A stretch of DNA of 64,000 bases from JAXGQE01 sp040766585 (GTDB lineage: Bacteria; Bacillota; SLNR01). Location of the stretch: positions 1 through 64,000 of the forward strand of contig JAXGQE010000005.1 of assembly GCA_040766585.1 (NCBI GenBank). The letters run 5' to 3'. Positions 38,918 through 47,644 of the stretch are shown piece by piece. Position 1 is the stretch's first letter, and the number at the start of each line of letters is the position of its first letter. The notes under the pieces were generated by a model, which worked only from the letters and a program-made list of their open reading frames with translations, was not told where the DNA came from and did no database searches. The translations under genes and the position numbers were made by a program.

Positions 38918-41065
38918 ATGGGTAAGATGAGAGTTCATGAAGTTGCGAAAGATCTTGGCCTGGCCAGCAAAGAAGTATTGAACGCGCTGGCTGAGATTGG
39001 CATAGAAGCAAAGAGTCATATGAGTATGTTGGATGAGGATGCGGTTACTGCCGTATTGGAACACCTCACCGGAAGCAAAAAAGATGAGACTGAAAAGAAA
39101 ACTGCTGTTCCTGATCCGGAAGATACCAAGAAACCGGAGGCTCCGGCCAAGGTTTCCACATCGGGTGCCGCCAAGGGGAAAAGTAAAAAAGGATCCGATC
39201 GAAAAAATGACCGCAGCCGGTCCGGACAACGGCCAACAGGCCGAACCCGAACTGAGCAGCGGGCTCCGGCGGCAGCAGTGGATGGAGAGCCCAGAATCAT
39301 TATGCTGGAAGGGGCACTCAGTCTGAAAGACCTTTCAGAGAAGATGAATCTGAATCCTGCAACCGTAATGAAAAAGCTCATATCTCTCGGTATGATGATC
39401 AGCATTAACCAAGAGGTTGACCTGGATACGGCTGAAAAAATTGCGTCCGAGTTCAATGTCTTGGTGGATAGCCAAAAAGCGGCCGGGAGAGGGACTGAGC
39501 TGGAAAAGGCTGTGGAAGACAGCTTTGCATCCGGGGCGATTGTGGATGATGATGAACAGGAATGGAAACCCCGCCCGCCGGTTGTAACGGTTATGGGGCA
39601 TGTTGACCATGGGAAAACATCGCTTTTGGATATGATTCGCAAAACCAATGTAACTGCTCAGGAAGCGGGAGGAATCACCCAGCATATTGGGGCATATCAG
39701 GTTACACTGGATGGGAAAAGGATCGTCTTTTTGGATACTCCCGGCCATGAAGCGTTTACGGCAATGCGTGCGCGGGGAGCCCAGGCTACCGATATCGCCA
39801 TTTTGGTGGTAGCGGCAGATGACGGAATAATGCCTCAAACCATCGAAGCCATTAATCACGCAAAAGCGGCCAATGTACCCATTATTGTAGCGATTAATAA
39901 GATTGACCGGCCTACGGCCAATGTGGAACGGGTCAAACAGCAGTTGACTGAGTATGGACTGGTAGCCGAAGAATGGGGCGGGGATACCATCTGTGTACCT
40001 GTCTCAGCCAAAGAGAACATCGGTATCGATCATTTGCTGGAAATGATCCTTCTGGTGGCTGAAATGCAGGATCTGAAGGCTGTACCGAATCGGCCGGCCA
40101 AAGGAATCATCATTGAAGCGGAACTGGACAAGGGCATGGGCCCTCTGGCTACGGTTCTGATCAAAACCGGAACCATTCGGATCGGCGATGGGATCATTGC
40201 AGGGTCTTCCTACGGCAAGGTCCGGGCCATGATTGATGATAAAGGACGACGAGTCAAAGAAGCCGGACCGTCCACTCCGGTGGCTGTTTTAGGTCTTTCA
40301 GATGTCCCCCAGGCCGGCGATATGCTGTTTGTGGTAGGAGATGATCGAGCGGCCCGTCTTTTGGCAGAAAAGCAGGCTGATAAGCAGCGTGAAGAGCTCC
40401 AGTCCCGAGCTGCCAAGGTCACTTTGGACAATCTGTACAGCCAGATTCAAGAAGGTGGAATGAAAGAACTGAATATCATTGTCAAAGCGGATGTCCAGGG
40501 ATCGGTTGAGGCGGTTCGTCAATCCTTCGAAAAACTGTCCGACAGCGACGTTATGATTAATGTCCTTCACGGTGGAGTGGGCACGATCACTGAATCCGAC
40601 GTGATGCTGGCGGCAGCATCCAACGCCATCATTACCGGTTTTAATGTGCGTCCCGACAGCAATAGCCGCCGGTTGGCGGAACAGGAAAATATTGACATTC
40701 GTACTTATCGCATCATCTATGATGCTATCAACGATATTAAAGCGGCGATGGAAGGGATGCTGGATCCGGAATTTAAGGAAGTCATTCTCGGCCGCGCTGA
40801 AGTAAGGGCTACATTCAAAGTCCCCAAGGCAGGCACTGTGGCCGGCAGTTATGTTCAGGAGGGAAAAATTACAAAGAGTTCTCAGGTTCGCCTGATTCGC
40901 AACGGCAGCGTGATTCATCAAGGGAAAATCGATTCTTTGAAACGGTTCAAAGATGATGTGCGCGAAGTACAGGCCGGATTCGAATTTGGCATCAGCCTGG
41001 AAAAATTCAATGATGTCAAAGAAGGGGACATTATTGAAGCATTTGCCATTGTTCAGGTGGAATAG
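38918..41065 (+). CDS. infB: Translation initiation factor IF-2
   Basis: The GTPase that brings initiator tRNA to the 30S subunit. The 715 residues start MGKMRVHEVAKDLGLASKEVLNALAEIGI, the IF2-N module. A low-complexity linker rich in Lys, Pro and Arg spans about 55-145, a second IF2-N lies near 155-205, and the GTPase domain follows with GHVDHGKTS, DTPGHEAFT and NKID. Domains III and IV follow. The ATG at 38918 sits behind GGGGGTGG. Confidence 0.97.
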   Translation: MGKMRVHEVAKDLGLASKEVLNALAEIGIEAKSHMSMLDEDAVTAVLEHLTGSKKDETEKKTAVPDPEDTKKPEAPAKVSTSGAAKGKSKKGSDRKNDRSRSGQRPTGRTRTEQRAPAAAVDGEPRIIMLEGALSLKDLSEKMNLNPATVMKKLISLGMMISINQEVDLDTAEKIASEFNVLVDSQKAAGRGTELEKAVEDSFASGAIVDDDEQEWKPRPPVVTVMGHVDHGKTSLLDMIRKTNVTAQEAGGITQHIGAYQVTLDGKRIVFLDTPGHEAFTAMRARGAQATDIAILVVAADDGIMPQTIEAINHAKAANVPIIVAINKIDRPTANVERVKQQLTEYGLVAEEWGGDTICVPVSAKENIGIDHLLEMILLVAEMQDLKAVPNRPAKGIIIEAELDKGMGPLATVLIKTGTIRIGDGIIAGSSYGKVRAMIDDKGRRVKEAGPSTPVAVLGLSDVPQAGDMLFVVGDDRAARLLAEKQADKQREELQSRAAKVTLDNLYSQIQEGGMKELNIIVKADVQGSVEAVRQSFEKLSDSDVMINVLHGGVGTITESDVMLAAASNAIITGFNVRPDSNSRRLAEQENIDIRTYRIIYDAINDIKAAMEGMLDPEFKEVILGRAEVRATFKVPKAGTVAGSYVQEGKITKSSQVRLIRNGSVIHQGKIDSLKRFKDDVREVQAGFEFGISLEKFNDVKEGDIIEAFAIVQVE

Positions 41066-41082
41066 CAGGAGTGTGATGGACC

Positions 41083-41364
41083 ATGTATGTGGGCAGTGTG
41101 ATGCTGACTCTGTATCTGCCAGAAAGCAGATCGCTCAAAGATAAACGCCAGATTCTCCAGAGCATGCTGTCCAGAATCAGGAACCGGTATCAGGTGGCGG
41201 CGGCGGAAGTCTCCGATGAAGACATCTGGAATCGGGGGGTTATCGGGTGTGCCTGCGTGTCCAACAGCCACAGCCATGCCCAATCCGTATTGGACGGAAT
41301 CGTTGAATGGGTTGCTCGAGACTGGGATTTGGAAGTATCGGAGCAAGTAATCATCACTTTGTAG
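41083..41364 (+). CDS. DUF503 family protein (YlxP)
   Basis: A 93-residue ferredoxin-fold-like protein. MYVGSVMLTLYLPESRSLKDKRQILQSMLSRIRNRYQVAAAEV is the family hallmark. The conserved location between infB and rbfA in Bacillota suggests a role in translation or 30S maturation, but its biochemical function has not been fixed. The ATG is 17 bases behind infB, after CAGGAG. Confidence 0.9.
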   Translation: MYVGSVMLTLYLPESRSLKDKRQILQSMLSRIRNRYQVAAAEVSDEDIWNRGVIGCACVSNSHSHAQSVLDGIVEWVARDWDLEVSEQVIITL

Positions 41365-41379
41365 ACAAAAGGAGGATGG

Positions 41380-41769
41380 ATGATGGGCGTTCACCGAACG
41401 AATCGATTGAAGGAAGCTATGAAGGAAGAGATCAGTGACATCATCCGCAAAGAAATCAAGGATCCTCGTATTGGGGAAATGACCTCCATTACGGCAGTGG
41501 AAGTAACCAATGATTTGCGGCATGCCAAGGTTTATGCCAGTGTATTCGGGGATGAGAAAAAACAAAATGATGCTATCCGTGGACTGCAAAGCGCTGCCGG
41601 TTTTATCCGCAGTGAAGTGGCTCGCCGGATTCGTCTACGTCACACCCCGGAGCTGGTATTCCATTTGGATACATCCATTGCGCATGGAGCGAGAATATCG
41701 GAACTGATTCACCAAGTCAAGAAGCAGGAAAGCGGCGAGAAAGGATCGGACAAGGATGGGAACGACTGA
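41380..41769 (+). CDS. rbfA: Ribosome-binding factor A
   Basis: RbfA helps process the 5' end of 16S rRNA and is important in the cold. The KH-like fold is indicated by RLKEAMKEEISDIIRKEIKDPRIG and VTNDLRHAKVYASVFG, followed by AAGFIRSEVARRIRLRHTPELVFHLD. The length is 128-129 residues depending on which of the two ATGs (41380, 41383) is used. The gene overlaps nrnA by 14 bases. Confidence 0.95.
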   Translation: MMGVHRTNRLKEAMKEEISDIIRKEIKDPRIGEMTSITAVEVTNDLRHAKVYASVFGDEKKQNDAIRGLQSAAGFIRSEVARRIRLRHTPELVFHLDTSIAHGARISELIHQVKKQESGEKGSDKDGND

Positions 41770-42748
41770 TTTGAAGAGCATCATAAAGCTTCTGAATGAA
41801 TATCGCGTTATCATGATCGGAACCCACGAAAGACCAGACGGAGATGCCGTGGGTTCCGTCCTGGCGTTGGCGAATTTACTGCGACAGGATCCGGAGAAGC
41901 GGATTATGGCCTGTGTGGATGCTGTTCCGGTTTCCATGGCGTTTTTGCCCGGTGCGGATTCTCTCATAGAGTGGAGCCGGGTATCTGAGGATACCCGTCC
42001 CGATATTTTTGTTGCTGTGGATTGCGGCACTTCTACGAGGCTGGGAAAAGGGTACCCATTCTTTATTCAGGCGTCCGTTCGAATCAATATTGACCATCAT
42101 ATCAGCAATGATTTTTACGGGGATTTCAATCTGGTGGATCCTCACGCATCGGCCACCGGCGAGATCCTGTACCGGATTATTCAGGAAATGGATCGTCCTT
42201 TGGACGTGAGTATATCCACATGCCTGTATGCAGCCATTGCCACCGATACAGGTTCTTTTCGCTATGCCAATACGACATCAGACACTCATCGGATAGCAGC
42301 TGAACTTCTGCAGTCCGGATTAAACGCGTTTGAAACCAACCAACTGCTTTTTGATACGCGTTCGGCAGAAGAATTGCATCTTCTGGCATCTGTACTGAGC
42401 ACCTTCGAGCTGGCTCTTTCGGGTCAGGTCGCTCTATTGTCCATACGACAATCCATGCTGGATGATCATGATATCATGGATGCAGAGGCCGAGAATTATG
42501 CAGGGTTTGCTCGTTCAGTTCGAGGCGTTCGTGTTGCTGTGCTGCTGCGAGAGCAAGAAGAACTGGTGCGAGTCAGTTTTCGCTCCAGGGATGATACCGA
42601 TGTCAATGCCATTGCCCAGCTTTTCGGCGGAGGAGGACACCGGAAAGCTTCCGGAGCGGTGATCCGTGGGAATCTGGAATCGGTTCGACAGCGGGTCCTG
42701 GATCGGATTGAAGCCTATCTGGCCGGAAGTGAAAGCCATGAAGTTTGA
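41756..42748 (+). CDS. nrnA: Bifunctional oligoribonuclease/PAP phosphatase NrnA (DHH/DHHA1 family)
   Basis: NrnA degrades nano-RNAs and removes the 3' phosphate from pAp. The 330 residues have the DHH domain with IGTHERPDGDAVGSVLALA (metal ligands), VAVDCGTSTR, INIDHHISND (the DHH motif) and ATDTGSFRYANT. The DHHA1 domain near the end has FGGGGHRKASG for substrate binding. Typical location between rbfA and truB in Bacillota. The ATG at 41756 lies in the 3' end of rbfA behind AAAGGATCGGACAAGG, and the gene overlaps truB by 11 bases. Confidence 0.93.
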   Translation: MGTTDLKSIIKLLNEYRVIMIGTHERPDGDAVGSVLALANLLRQDPEKRIMACVDAVPVSMAFLPGADSLIEWSRVSEDTRPDIFVAVDCGTSTRLGKGYPFFIQASVRINIDHHISNDFYGDFNLVDPHASATGEILYRIIQEMDRPLDVSISTCLYAAIATDTGSFRYANTTSDTHRIAAELLQSGLNAFETNQLLFDTRSAEELHLLASVLSTFELALSGQVALLSIRQSMLDDHDIMDAEAENYAGFARSVRGVRVAVLLREQEELVRVSFRSRDDTDVNAIAQLFGGGGHRKASGAVIRGNLESVRQRVLDRIEAYLAGSESHEV

Positions 42749-43661
42749 ATATGAAGGGTTCTTAAATGTACTGAAACCGCCTGGAATGACATCCCATGAT
42801 GTTGTGGGGTATCTGCGGCGGTTACTGTCCATGAAGAAAATCGGGCATACTGGCACCCTGGATCCCAATGCATCCGGTGTGCTGCCTGTATGCTTGGGTC
42901 GGGCTACCCGGCTTTCCTCGTACGCATCGGACCAAAATAAGGGATATCGAGCAGAGATGACACTCGGGTGGAGCACGGATACCCAGGATGCATGGGGGAG
43001 TGTGCTTCAGAAACATCCAGCGGATTGGGTACAAAAGCAAGTGAGCAAAGAACGGGTGCTTTCAGTTATGAAAGACATGACAGGACCCCAGTTGCAGACG
43101 CCGCCCATGATTTCTGCAGTCAAAGTGGGGGGCAGGAAACTGTATGAATGGGCCCGGGAAGGTAAAGAAATAACTCGAGAATCTCGACAAGTCGTGATTC
43201 ACAGCTTGCAGCTGGTGGATATGTATGCCGACAAATCCGGGTACCCGTGTATTTTGTTCGATGTAGAATGCTCCAAGGGTACTTATATTCGTTCTTTGTG
43301 TGCAGAAATGGGAGAGAGGCTGAATACAGGTGGTCATATGTCGTATCTCCTGCGCACATTTTCCGGGCCATTCTTTCTCCGGGATTCATTGTCTCTGGAA
43401 GAGATTGCTCGTTCAGCCGCCAAGGAGGAACTGCAGTCGATGCTGAAAGATCTGGATTTTGTGCTTCAGAACCGGTTTACCTGGTTTTTGGATTCAGACC
43501 AGTCGAAGGATTTTCAGCTGGGGAAAAGCATTTGTCTGGATGCACAAAGCACCTGTTTCGATGAGATTTTGCGAGTCTATGGGCCGGATCATGATTTTAT
43601 TGGCCTTGGACAGTTGTCAGAAGGCTGTCTGTATCCGAGAAAAGTCTTTCTTAAGGAGTAG
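42738..43661 (+). CDS. truB: tRNA pseudouridine(55) synthase
   Basis: TruB makes the pseudouridine in the T loop of tRNAs. The 307 residues begin with NVLKPPGMTSHDVV, then KIGHTGTLDPNASGVLPVCLG with the catalytic aspartate, and QTPPMISAVKVGGRKLYEWAREG, the thumb region. The ATG at 42738 lies inside the end of nrnA behind GGAAGTG. The C-terminal extension (240-307) resembles the PUA-like part of bacterial TruB. Confidence 0.96.
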   Translation: MKFEYEGFLNVLKPPGMTSHDVVGYLRRLLSMKKIGHTGTLDPNASGVLPVCLGRATRLSSYASDQNKGYRAEMTLGWSTDTQDAWGSVLQKHPADWVQKQVSKERVLSVMKDMTGPQLQTPPMISAVKVGGRKLYEWAREGKEITRESRQVVIHSLQLVDMYADKSGYPCILFDVECSKGTYIRSLCAEMGERLNTGGHMSYLLRTFSGPFFLRDSLSLEEIARSAAKEELQSMLKDLDFVLQNRFTWFLDSDQSKDFQLGKSICLDAQSTCFDEILRVYGPDHDFIGLGQLSEGCLYPRKVFLKE

Positions 43662-43664
43662 ATC

Positions 43665-44609
43665 ATGCGTACTTTGATGTGGAATAGAACTATCCAGGAA
43701 CCTCGACATAGTCATATTGCCGCCGTGGGGGTATTTGACGGTGTTCACCGCGGCCATCAGATGATTCTTCAGTCTGTTCGGGATGATGCGAAGGCAGCCG
43801 GTGGTAAAAGCATGGTGATCACTTTTGAACCACATCCCCGGGAGAGGTTATCCGGTGGTGAAAGAATCAAACGGTTGACGCCTTTGCATGAAAAGCAAAG
43901 GCTTTTCGAGAGTTTCGGATTGGATACAATGGTATGCATTCCCTTCACAGAAGAGTTTGCGCAGTTTTTGCCTGAAGAGTTCATTCAGAATGTGCTGGTG
44001 GAGAGTTTGGGTGTGGCATCCGTGGGAGTAGGATTCAATTTTCGATTTGGCAGAAACGGTTCGGGGGATGTCCGGATGCTGCAAGAGCTGGCTGAAGAAC
44101 ATGGAATCGGGACTCGAGTATTCCCACCATTGGAAATTAACGGGAAACTGGTCAGCAGTACATTGATCCGGGATACTCTTTCTGCAGGGGATGTGGAGGA
44201 TGCTGCCCGATATCTGGGCTATCCGTACCGGCTGAAGGGTACGGTGGTACACGGGGACCAGCGGGGCCGGACACTGGGCTTTCCTACGGCCAACATGCGG
44301 GTAGATGATGAAATCATGGCTCCGGCATTGGGGGTATACGGGGTCTGGGTGTACCATCATTCACGGCGATTTGCCGGAATGGCCAATCTGGGGCTGAGGC
44401 CGACTTTCGCCGGAAGCACTGCATCTGAAGTGAGGCTTGAAGTATATATACTGGATTTCGATGAGGACATTTACGGCGATTGTCTTACGGTGGAATTCAT
44501 CTATCGGGTTCGGAGTGAGAAAATGTTTTCCAGCGCAGATACATTGAAAACACAGCTGATGGCTGATGAATCATCGATCCGCAGCCGTCTTTTGGGTCTG
44601 CAACCGTAA
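43665..44609 (+). CDS. ribF: Bifunctional riboflavin kinase/FAD synthetase
   Basis: RibF makes FMN and FAD from riboflavin and ATP. The N-terminal adenylyltransferase domain (1-180) has VGVFDGVHRGHQMIL and SVGVGFNFRFGRNGSGDV; the kinase domain (180-314) has GDQRGRTLGFPTANM and GVYGVWV. The length of 314 is normal. The gene starts three bases after truB. There is no FMN riboswitch near it. Confidence 0.95.
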   Translation: MRTLMWNRTIQEPRHSHIAAVGVFDGVHRGHQMILQSVRDDAKAAGGKSMVITFEPHPRERLSGGERIKRLTPLHEKQRLFESFGLDTMVCIPFTEEFAQFLPEEFIQNVLVESLGVASVGVGFNFRFGRNGSGDVRMLQELAEEHGIGTRVFPPLEINGKLVSSTLIRDTLSAGDVEDAARYLGYPYRLKGTVVHGDQRGRTLGFPTANMRVDDEIMAPALGVYGVWVYHHSRRFAGMANLGLRPTFAGSTASEVRLEVYILDFDEDIYGDCLTVEFIYRVRSEKMFSSADTLKTQLMADESSIRSRLLGLQP

Positions 44610-44612
44610 ACA

Positions 44613-44641
44613 TTTACAACAATCGGGATGTGTGATACAAT
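44613..44641 (+). promoter_or_regulatory. Promoter upstream of a small unknown gene and rpsO
   Basis: TTTACA (44613-44618), 17 bases, TACAAT (44636-44641). It begins right after the ribF stop and would serve the 74-residue gene and possibly rpsO-pnp. Confidence 0.6.
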
Positions 44642-44683
44642 GTCAGTGGTTTCAGCAGCGGTTTTGACAAAGGAGGGTTTGGC

Positions 44684-44908
44684 ATGCAGGTATTCTACAG
44701 CGGCAGTGATGAAGAAATGAAGACCATTGTGAACAAAATATCCACCATCTGTCTGAGCACGGAATTCAGAAGCCTGTGCCTGGAGCTGGAAGGAGTATAC
44801 CGGCAGTGTCGGATTGACAATGCCACGGCTCTTGCATTCCAAGATGCTCTCTACGCCATGCTGATTCAGGAAGAAGAAGGGACTCTGGATAATAGCGAAC
44901 TGCACTAA
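44684..44908 (+). CDS. Small protein of unknown function, 74 residues
   Basis: An acidic, soluble, mostly helical protein (FYSGSDEEMKTIVNKISTICLSTEFRSLCLELEGVYRQCRI) with three cysteines and an acidic end. AAAGGAGGG lies eight bases before the ATG, and a good promoter is at 44613-44641, so it is probably expressed. I recognise no family. Its position between ribF and rpsO is not part of the usual superoperon. Confidence 0.7.
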   Translation: MQVFYSGSDEEMKTIVNKISTICLSTEFRSLCLELEGVYRQCRIDNATALAFQDALYAMLIQEEEGTLDNSELH

Positions 44909-45000
44909 CATCCGGACTCTTCCAACTGCGGCGCGGTTTACCGACTCTCCGACGGTTTACTTGGCCGGCAGGGTTTTAAAAAACAAGGGAGGTGAAAGAC

Positions 45001-45270
45001 ATGGCATTGACAACATCTACAAAAGCGGAAATCATTGAGAAATATAAACTGCACGATCACGATACCGGATCCCCGGAGGTGCAGATTGCGATTCTTAGTG
45101 AGAAGATCAGTTATCTAACGGATCATCTGAGAACCCACACAAAAGATCATCATTCGCGACGTGGCTTGCTGAAAATGGTTGGTAAAAGACGTAATCTACT
45201 AACCTATCTGCGGAACAACGATGTCGAGCGGTACCGCAGCATTGTGTCACAACTAGGGCTGCGAAGATAG
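45001..45270 (+). CDS. rpsO: 30S ribosomal protein S15
   Basis: S15 binds the three-way junction of 16S rRNA early in assembly. The 89 residues have AEIIEKYKLHDHDTGSPEVQIAILSEKISYLTDHLRTH, HHSRRGLLKMVGKRRNLLTYLRNNDVERY and end in LGLRR, as usual. The ATG at 45001 follows GGGAGGTG. The leader (44909-45000) has a GC-rich stretch with GACGGTTTAC repeats that could be folded for S15 feedback, but I did not identify a known S15 leader. pnp follows, as is standard. Confidence 0.97.
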   Translation: MALTTSTKAEIIEKYKLHDHDTGSPEVQIAILSEKISYLTDHLRTHTKDHHSRRGLLKMVGKRRNLLTYLRNNDVERYRSIVSQLGLRR

Positions 45271-45300
45271 CAAGGGTGGATTTCCACTCTTGTTCTTTAT
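45271..45300 (+). terminator. Terminator-like hairpin after rpsO
   Basis: CAAGGGTGGA (45271-45280) and TCCACTCTTG (45283-45292) pair with one G-T wobble, followed by TTCTTTAT. pnp would depend on read-through. Confidence 0.7.
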
Positions 45301-45303
45301 GTG

Positions 45304-45330
45304 CCCGAATCGGATCCGTATCCGTTCGGG
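45304..45330 (+). promoter_or_regulatory. Stable hairpin in the pnp leader
   Basis: CCCGAA-T-CGGAT (45304-45315) pairs with ATCCGTTCGGG (45320-45330) over a CCGT tetraloop, with a single bulged T. No T tract follows, so it is not a terminator. Hairpins before pnp in other bacteria are cut by RNase III for autocontrol. Confidence 0.6.
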
Positions 45331-45361
45331 GTGGAGAAGTAATGAGGAGGTGGCATCATAG

Positions 45362-47464
45362 GTGGAAAGCTTTACAATGGATTTTGCAGGAAGAGAGATG
45401 ATCATCGAAACCGGTGAAGTGGCCAAACAGGCCGGCGGTTCTGCACTGGTTCGCTACGGGGATACCGTGGTCTTGGCAACAGCAACATCATCGAGTGAAC
45501 CGAGAGAAGGAATCGATTTTTTCCCGTTGACTGTCGATTACGAAGAGCGTCTCTATTCGGTGGGGAAGATTCCAGGGGGCTTTATCAAACGGGAAGGGCG
45601 TCCTTCAGAAAAAGCCATTCTGGCCGCCCGACTGATTGACCGGGCTATCCGCCCGTTGTTTCCCAAAGGGTTCCGCAACGATGTTCAGGTTATTGCCACG
45701 GTTTTATCTGTGGACCAGGATAATGCGCCTGAAATTGCGGCCATGATTGCCGCATCGGCAGCACTGAGCCTATCGGATATTCCCTTTAACGGACCGGTGG
45801 CTGTGGTTGAAATGGGCCTGGTGGACAACACGCTGATTGTCAATCCTACATCAGCCCAGTCGGAAGAAAGCAAGCTCAGTCTGTATGTAGCCGGTACCCG
45901 GGAAGCAGTGATGATGGTGGAAGCTGGAGCTCAGGAGGTTCCGGAAGAGCAGATGCTGGAAGCCATTGTCAAAGGGCATGAACAGGTGCAGAAGATGGCG
46001 GAATTTATTCAGAAGATGGCGGAGCAGGTGGGCAAACCCAAACGGGAAGTTCGTCTATACAAGGTGGATGAGGTGCTGGAAGCTGCCGTTCGCGAGTTTG
46101 CAGCTGCAGATATGAAGCAAGCTATCATGAACGCGGATAAACTGGAACGGGAGCGGCTGATGGCTGATGTGGAAGAAAAAACCGTCGATCATTTTCTGGT
46201 GGACTATCCGGAATCCATTAAGGATATCAAGAGTGTCGTAGAATCCATTGAAAAAGAGATTGTACGGGATTCCATTCTGGATCGGGGCTATCGCCCGGAT
46301 GGACGTTCCATCGAAGAAGTGAGACCGGTTAGCTGCAAAACAGCCTTTTTGCCCAGAGTTCATGGAAGCGGACTGTTTACACGTGGACAAACACAAGTTT
46401 TGACGGTTGTCACATTGGGACCTCTGGGAGATGTTCAGATTCTGGATGGTTTGGGCGAAGAGGAATTCAAGCGCTATATGCACCATTACAATTTCCCGCC
46501 GTACAGCGTCGGAGAAGCCCGGATGCTTCGGGGTCCGGGGCGACGGGATATTGGGCACGGTGCTTTGGCAGAGAGAGCTCTTTTGCCAATGATTCCGAAA
46601 GAAGAAGATTTTCCCTATGCCATACGGCTTGTGTCAGAAGTGCTGGAATCCAATGGATCTTCATCTATGGGGAGTGTGTGTGGAAGCACACTGGCTCTGA
46701 TGGATGCGGGCATTCCGATTAAGGCTCCGGTTTCAGGAGTAGCCATGGGTCTTGTCAAAGACAATCACTCGGATCGGTTTGTGGTTTTGACGGATATCCA
46801 GGGAATTGAAGACCATCTCGGAGACATGGACTTCAAAGTTGCAGGTACCGAGCAAGGAATTACGGCTCTGCAGATGGACATTAAAACTCAGGGTGTTTCT
46901 GCTGAAATACTGGGGAAAGCACTGGAGCAGGCTCATAAAGGCCGTATGCATATCCTGGGCATTATGCTGGATACCATTGCCAAACCGCGGGAAGATCTTT
47001 CTCCATATGCACCCAGAATTATTACCCATCACATTGATCCGGATAAGATCCGCGATGTCATTGGTCCCGGCGGTAAAACCATCAACAAGATCATTGCAGA
47101 AACCAATGTAAAAATTGATATTGAAGATGATGGACGTATATACATTGCCGCTGTCAATGTGGAAGATGCTCAAAATGCTCTGGCCTATATTGATCGACTA
47201 ACCCGGGATGTGGAAGTGGGCACCGTATATAAAGGGAAAGTAACCCGTCTGATGAATTTCGGTGCTTTTGTCGAGATTCTACCGGGGAAAGAAGGCCTGG
47301 TCCACATTTCTCAGTTGGCTGAAGAAAGAGTCAATAAAGTTGAGGACGTTGTCAGTGTCGGTGACGAAATAACCGTGAAAGTAACCGAAATTGATAAGCA
47401 AGGGCGTATCAATCTGTCCCGGAAAGAAGTACTGCGGGCGGAGCGGAACCAAAAGAATTCATAG
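45362..47464 (+). CDS. pnp: Polyribonucleotide nucleotidyltransferase (PNPase)
   Basis: PNPase degrades RNA from the 3' end with phosphate. The 700 residues contain two RNase PH domains (about 10-215 and 300-540, with HGSGLFTRGQTQ and GRRDIGHGALAERAL), a KH domain (about 555-610, IDPDKIRDVIGPGGKTINKI) and an S1 domain (about 620-690, GKVTRLMNFGAFVEILPGKEGLVHIS). The start is GTG at 45362, behind GAGGAGGTGG. The following terminator ends the superoperon. Confidence 0.97.
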   Translation: MESFTMDFAGREMIIETGEVAKQAGGSALVRYGDTVVLATATSSSEPREGIDFFPLTVDYEERLYSVGKIPGGFIKREGRPSEKAILAARLIDRAIRPLFPKGFRNDVQVIATVLSVDQDNAPEIAAMIAASAALSLSDIPFNGPVAVVEMGLVDNTLIVNPTSAQSEESKLSLYVAGTREAVMMVEAGAQEVPEEQMLEAIVKGHEQVQKMAEFIQKMAEQVGKPKREVRLYKVDEVLEAAVREFAAADMKQAIMNADKLERERLMADVEEKTVDHFLVDYPESIKDIKSVVESIEKEIVRDSILDRGYRPDGRSIEEVRPVSCKTAFLPRVHGSGLFTRGQTQVLTVVTLGPLGDVQILDGLGEEEFKRYMHHYNFPPYSVGEARMLRGPGRRDIGHGALAERALLPMIPKEEDFPYAIRLVSEVLESNGSSSMGSVCGSTLALMDAGIPIKAPVSGVAMGLVKDNHSDRFVVLTDIQGIEDHLGDMDFKVAGTEQGITALQMDIKTQGVSAEILGKALEQAHKGRMHILGIMLDTIAKPREDLSPYAPRIITHHIDPDKIRDVIGPGGKTINKIIAETNVKIDIEDDGRIYIAAVNVEDAQNALAYIDRLTRDVEVGTVYKGKVTRLMNFGAFVEILPGKEGLVHISQLAEERVNKVEDVVSVGDEITVKVTEIDKQGRINLSRKEVLRAERNQKNS

Positions 47465-47494
47465 GACAGGACTCGTAAAGACAAGACGAGAAAG

Positions 47495-47530
47495 ACAGAG
47501 CGGAAAATATCTGCTCTGTTTTGTTTTCTT
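47495..47530 (+). terminator. Terminator after pnp
   Basis: ACAGAGC (47495-47501) pairs with GCTCTGT (47513-47519), followed by TTTGTTTTCTT. Ends the rimP-pnp superoperon. Confidence 0.85.
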
Positions 47531-47547
47531 CGACATAAAGCACGAAA

Positions 47548-47582
47548 GACCCACCTATGCGGTGTAAAGCCAGAGGTGGGTC
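47548..47582 (-). terminator. Hairpin between pnp and mgtE, possible mgtE terminator
   Basis: GACCCACCT (47548-47556) and AGGTGGGTC (47574-47582) form a nine-base stem with a 17-base loop. On the minus strand it is followed by TTTCGTGCTTT, a mediocre T tract, so it may end mgtE transcription. Confidence 0.55.
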
Positions 47583-47644
47583 ATGCTCTAGATATGACTG
47601 GTTTAGTCACAGATTGGATGCAGGCAGGAAAGACAGACCAACCG

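Noticed and set aside
47500..47640. Repeat or CRISPR-like array behind pnp
   Set aside because: The repeated words are just arms of two hairpins; there is no regular unit.
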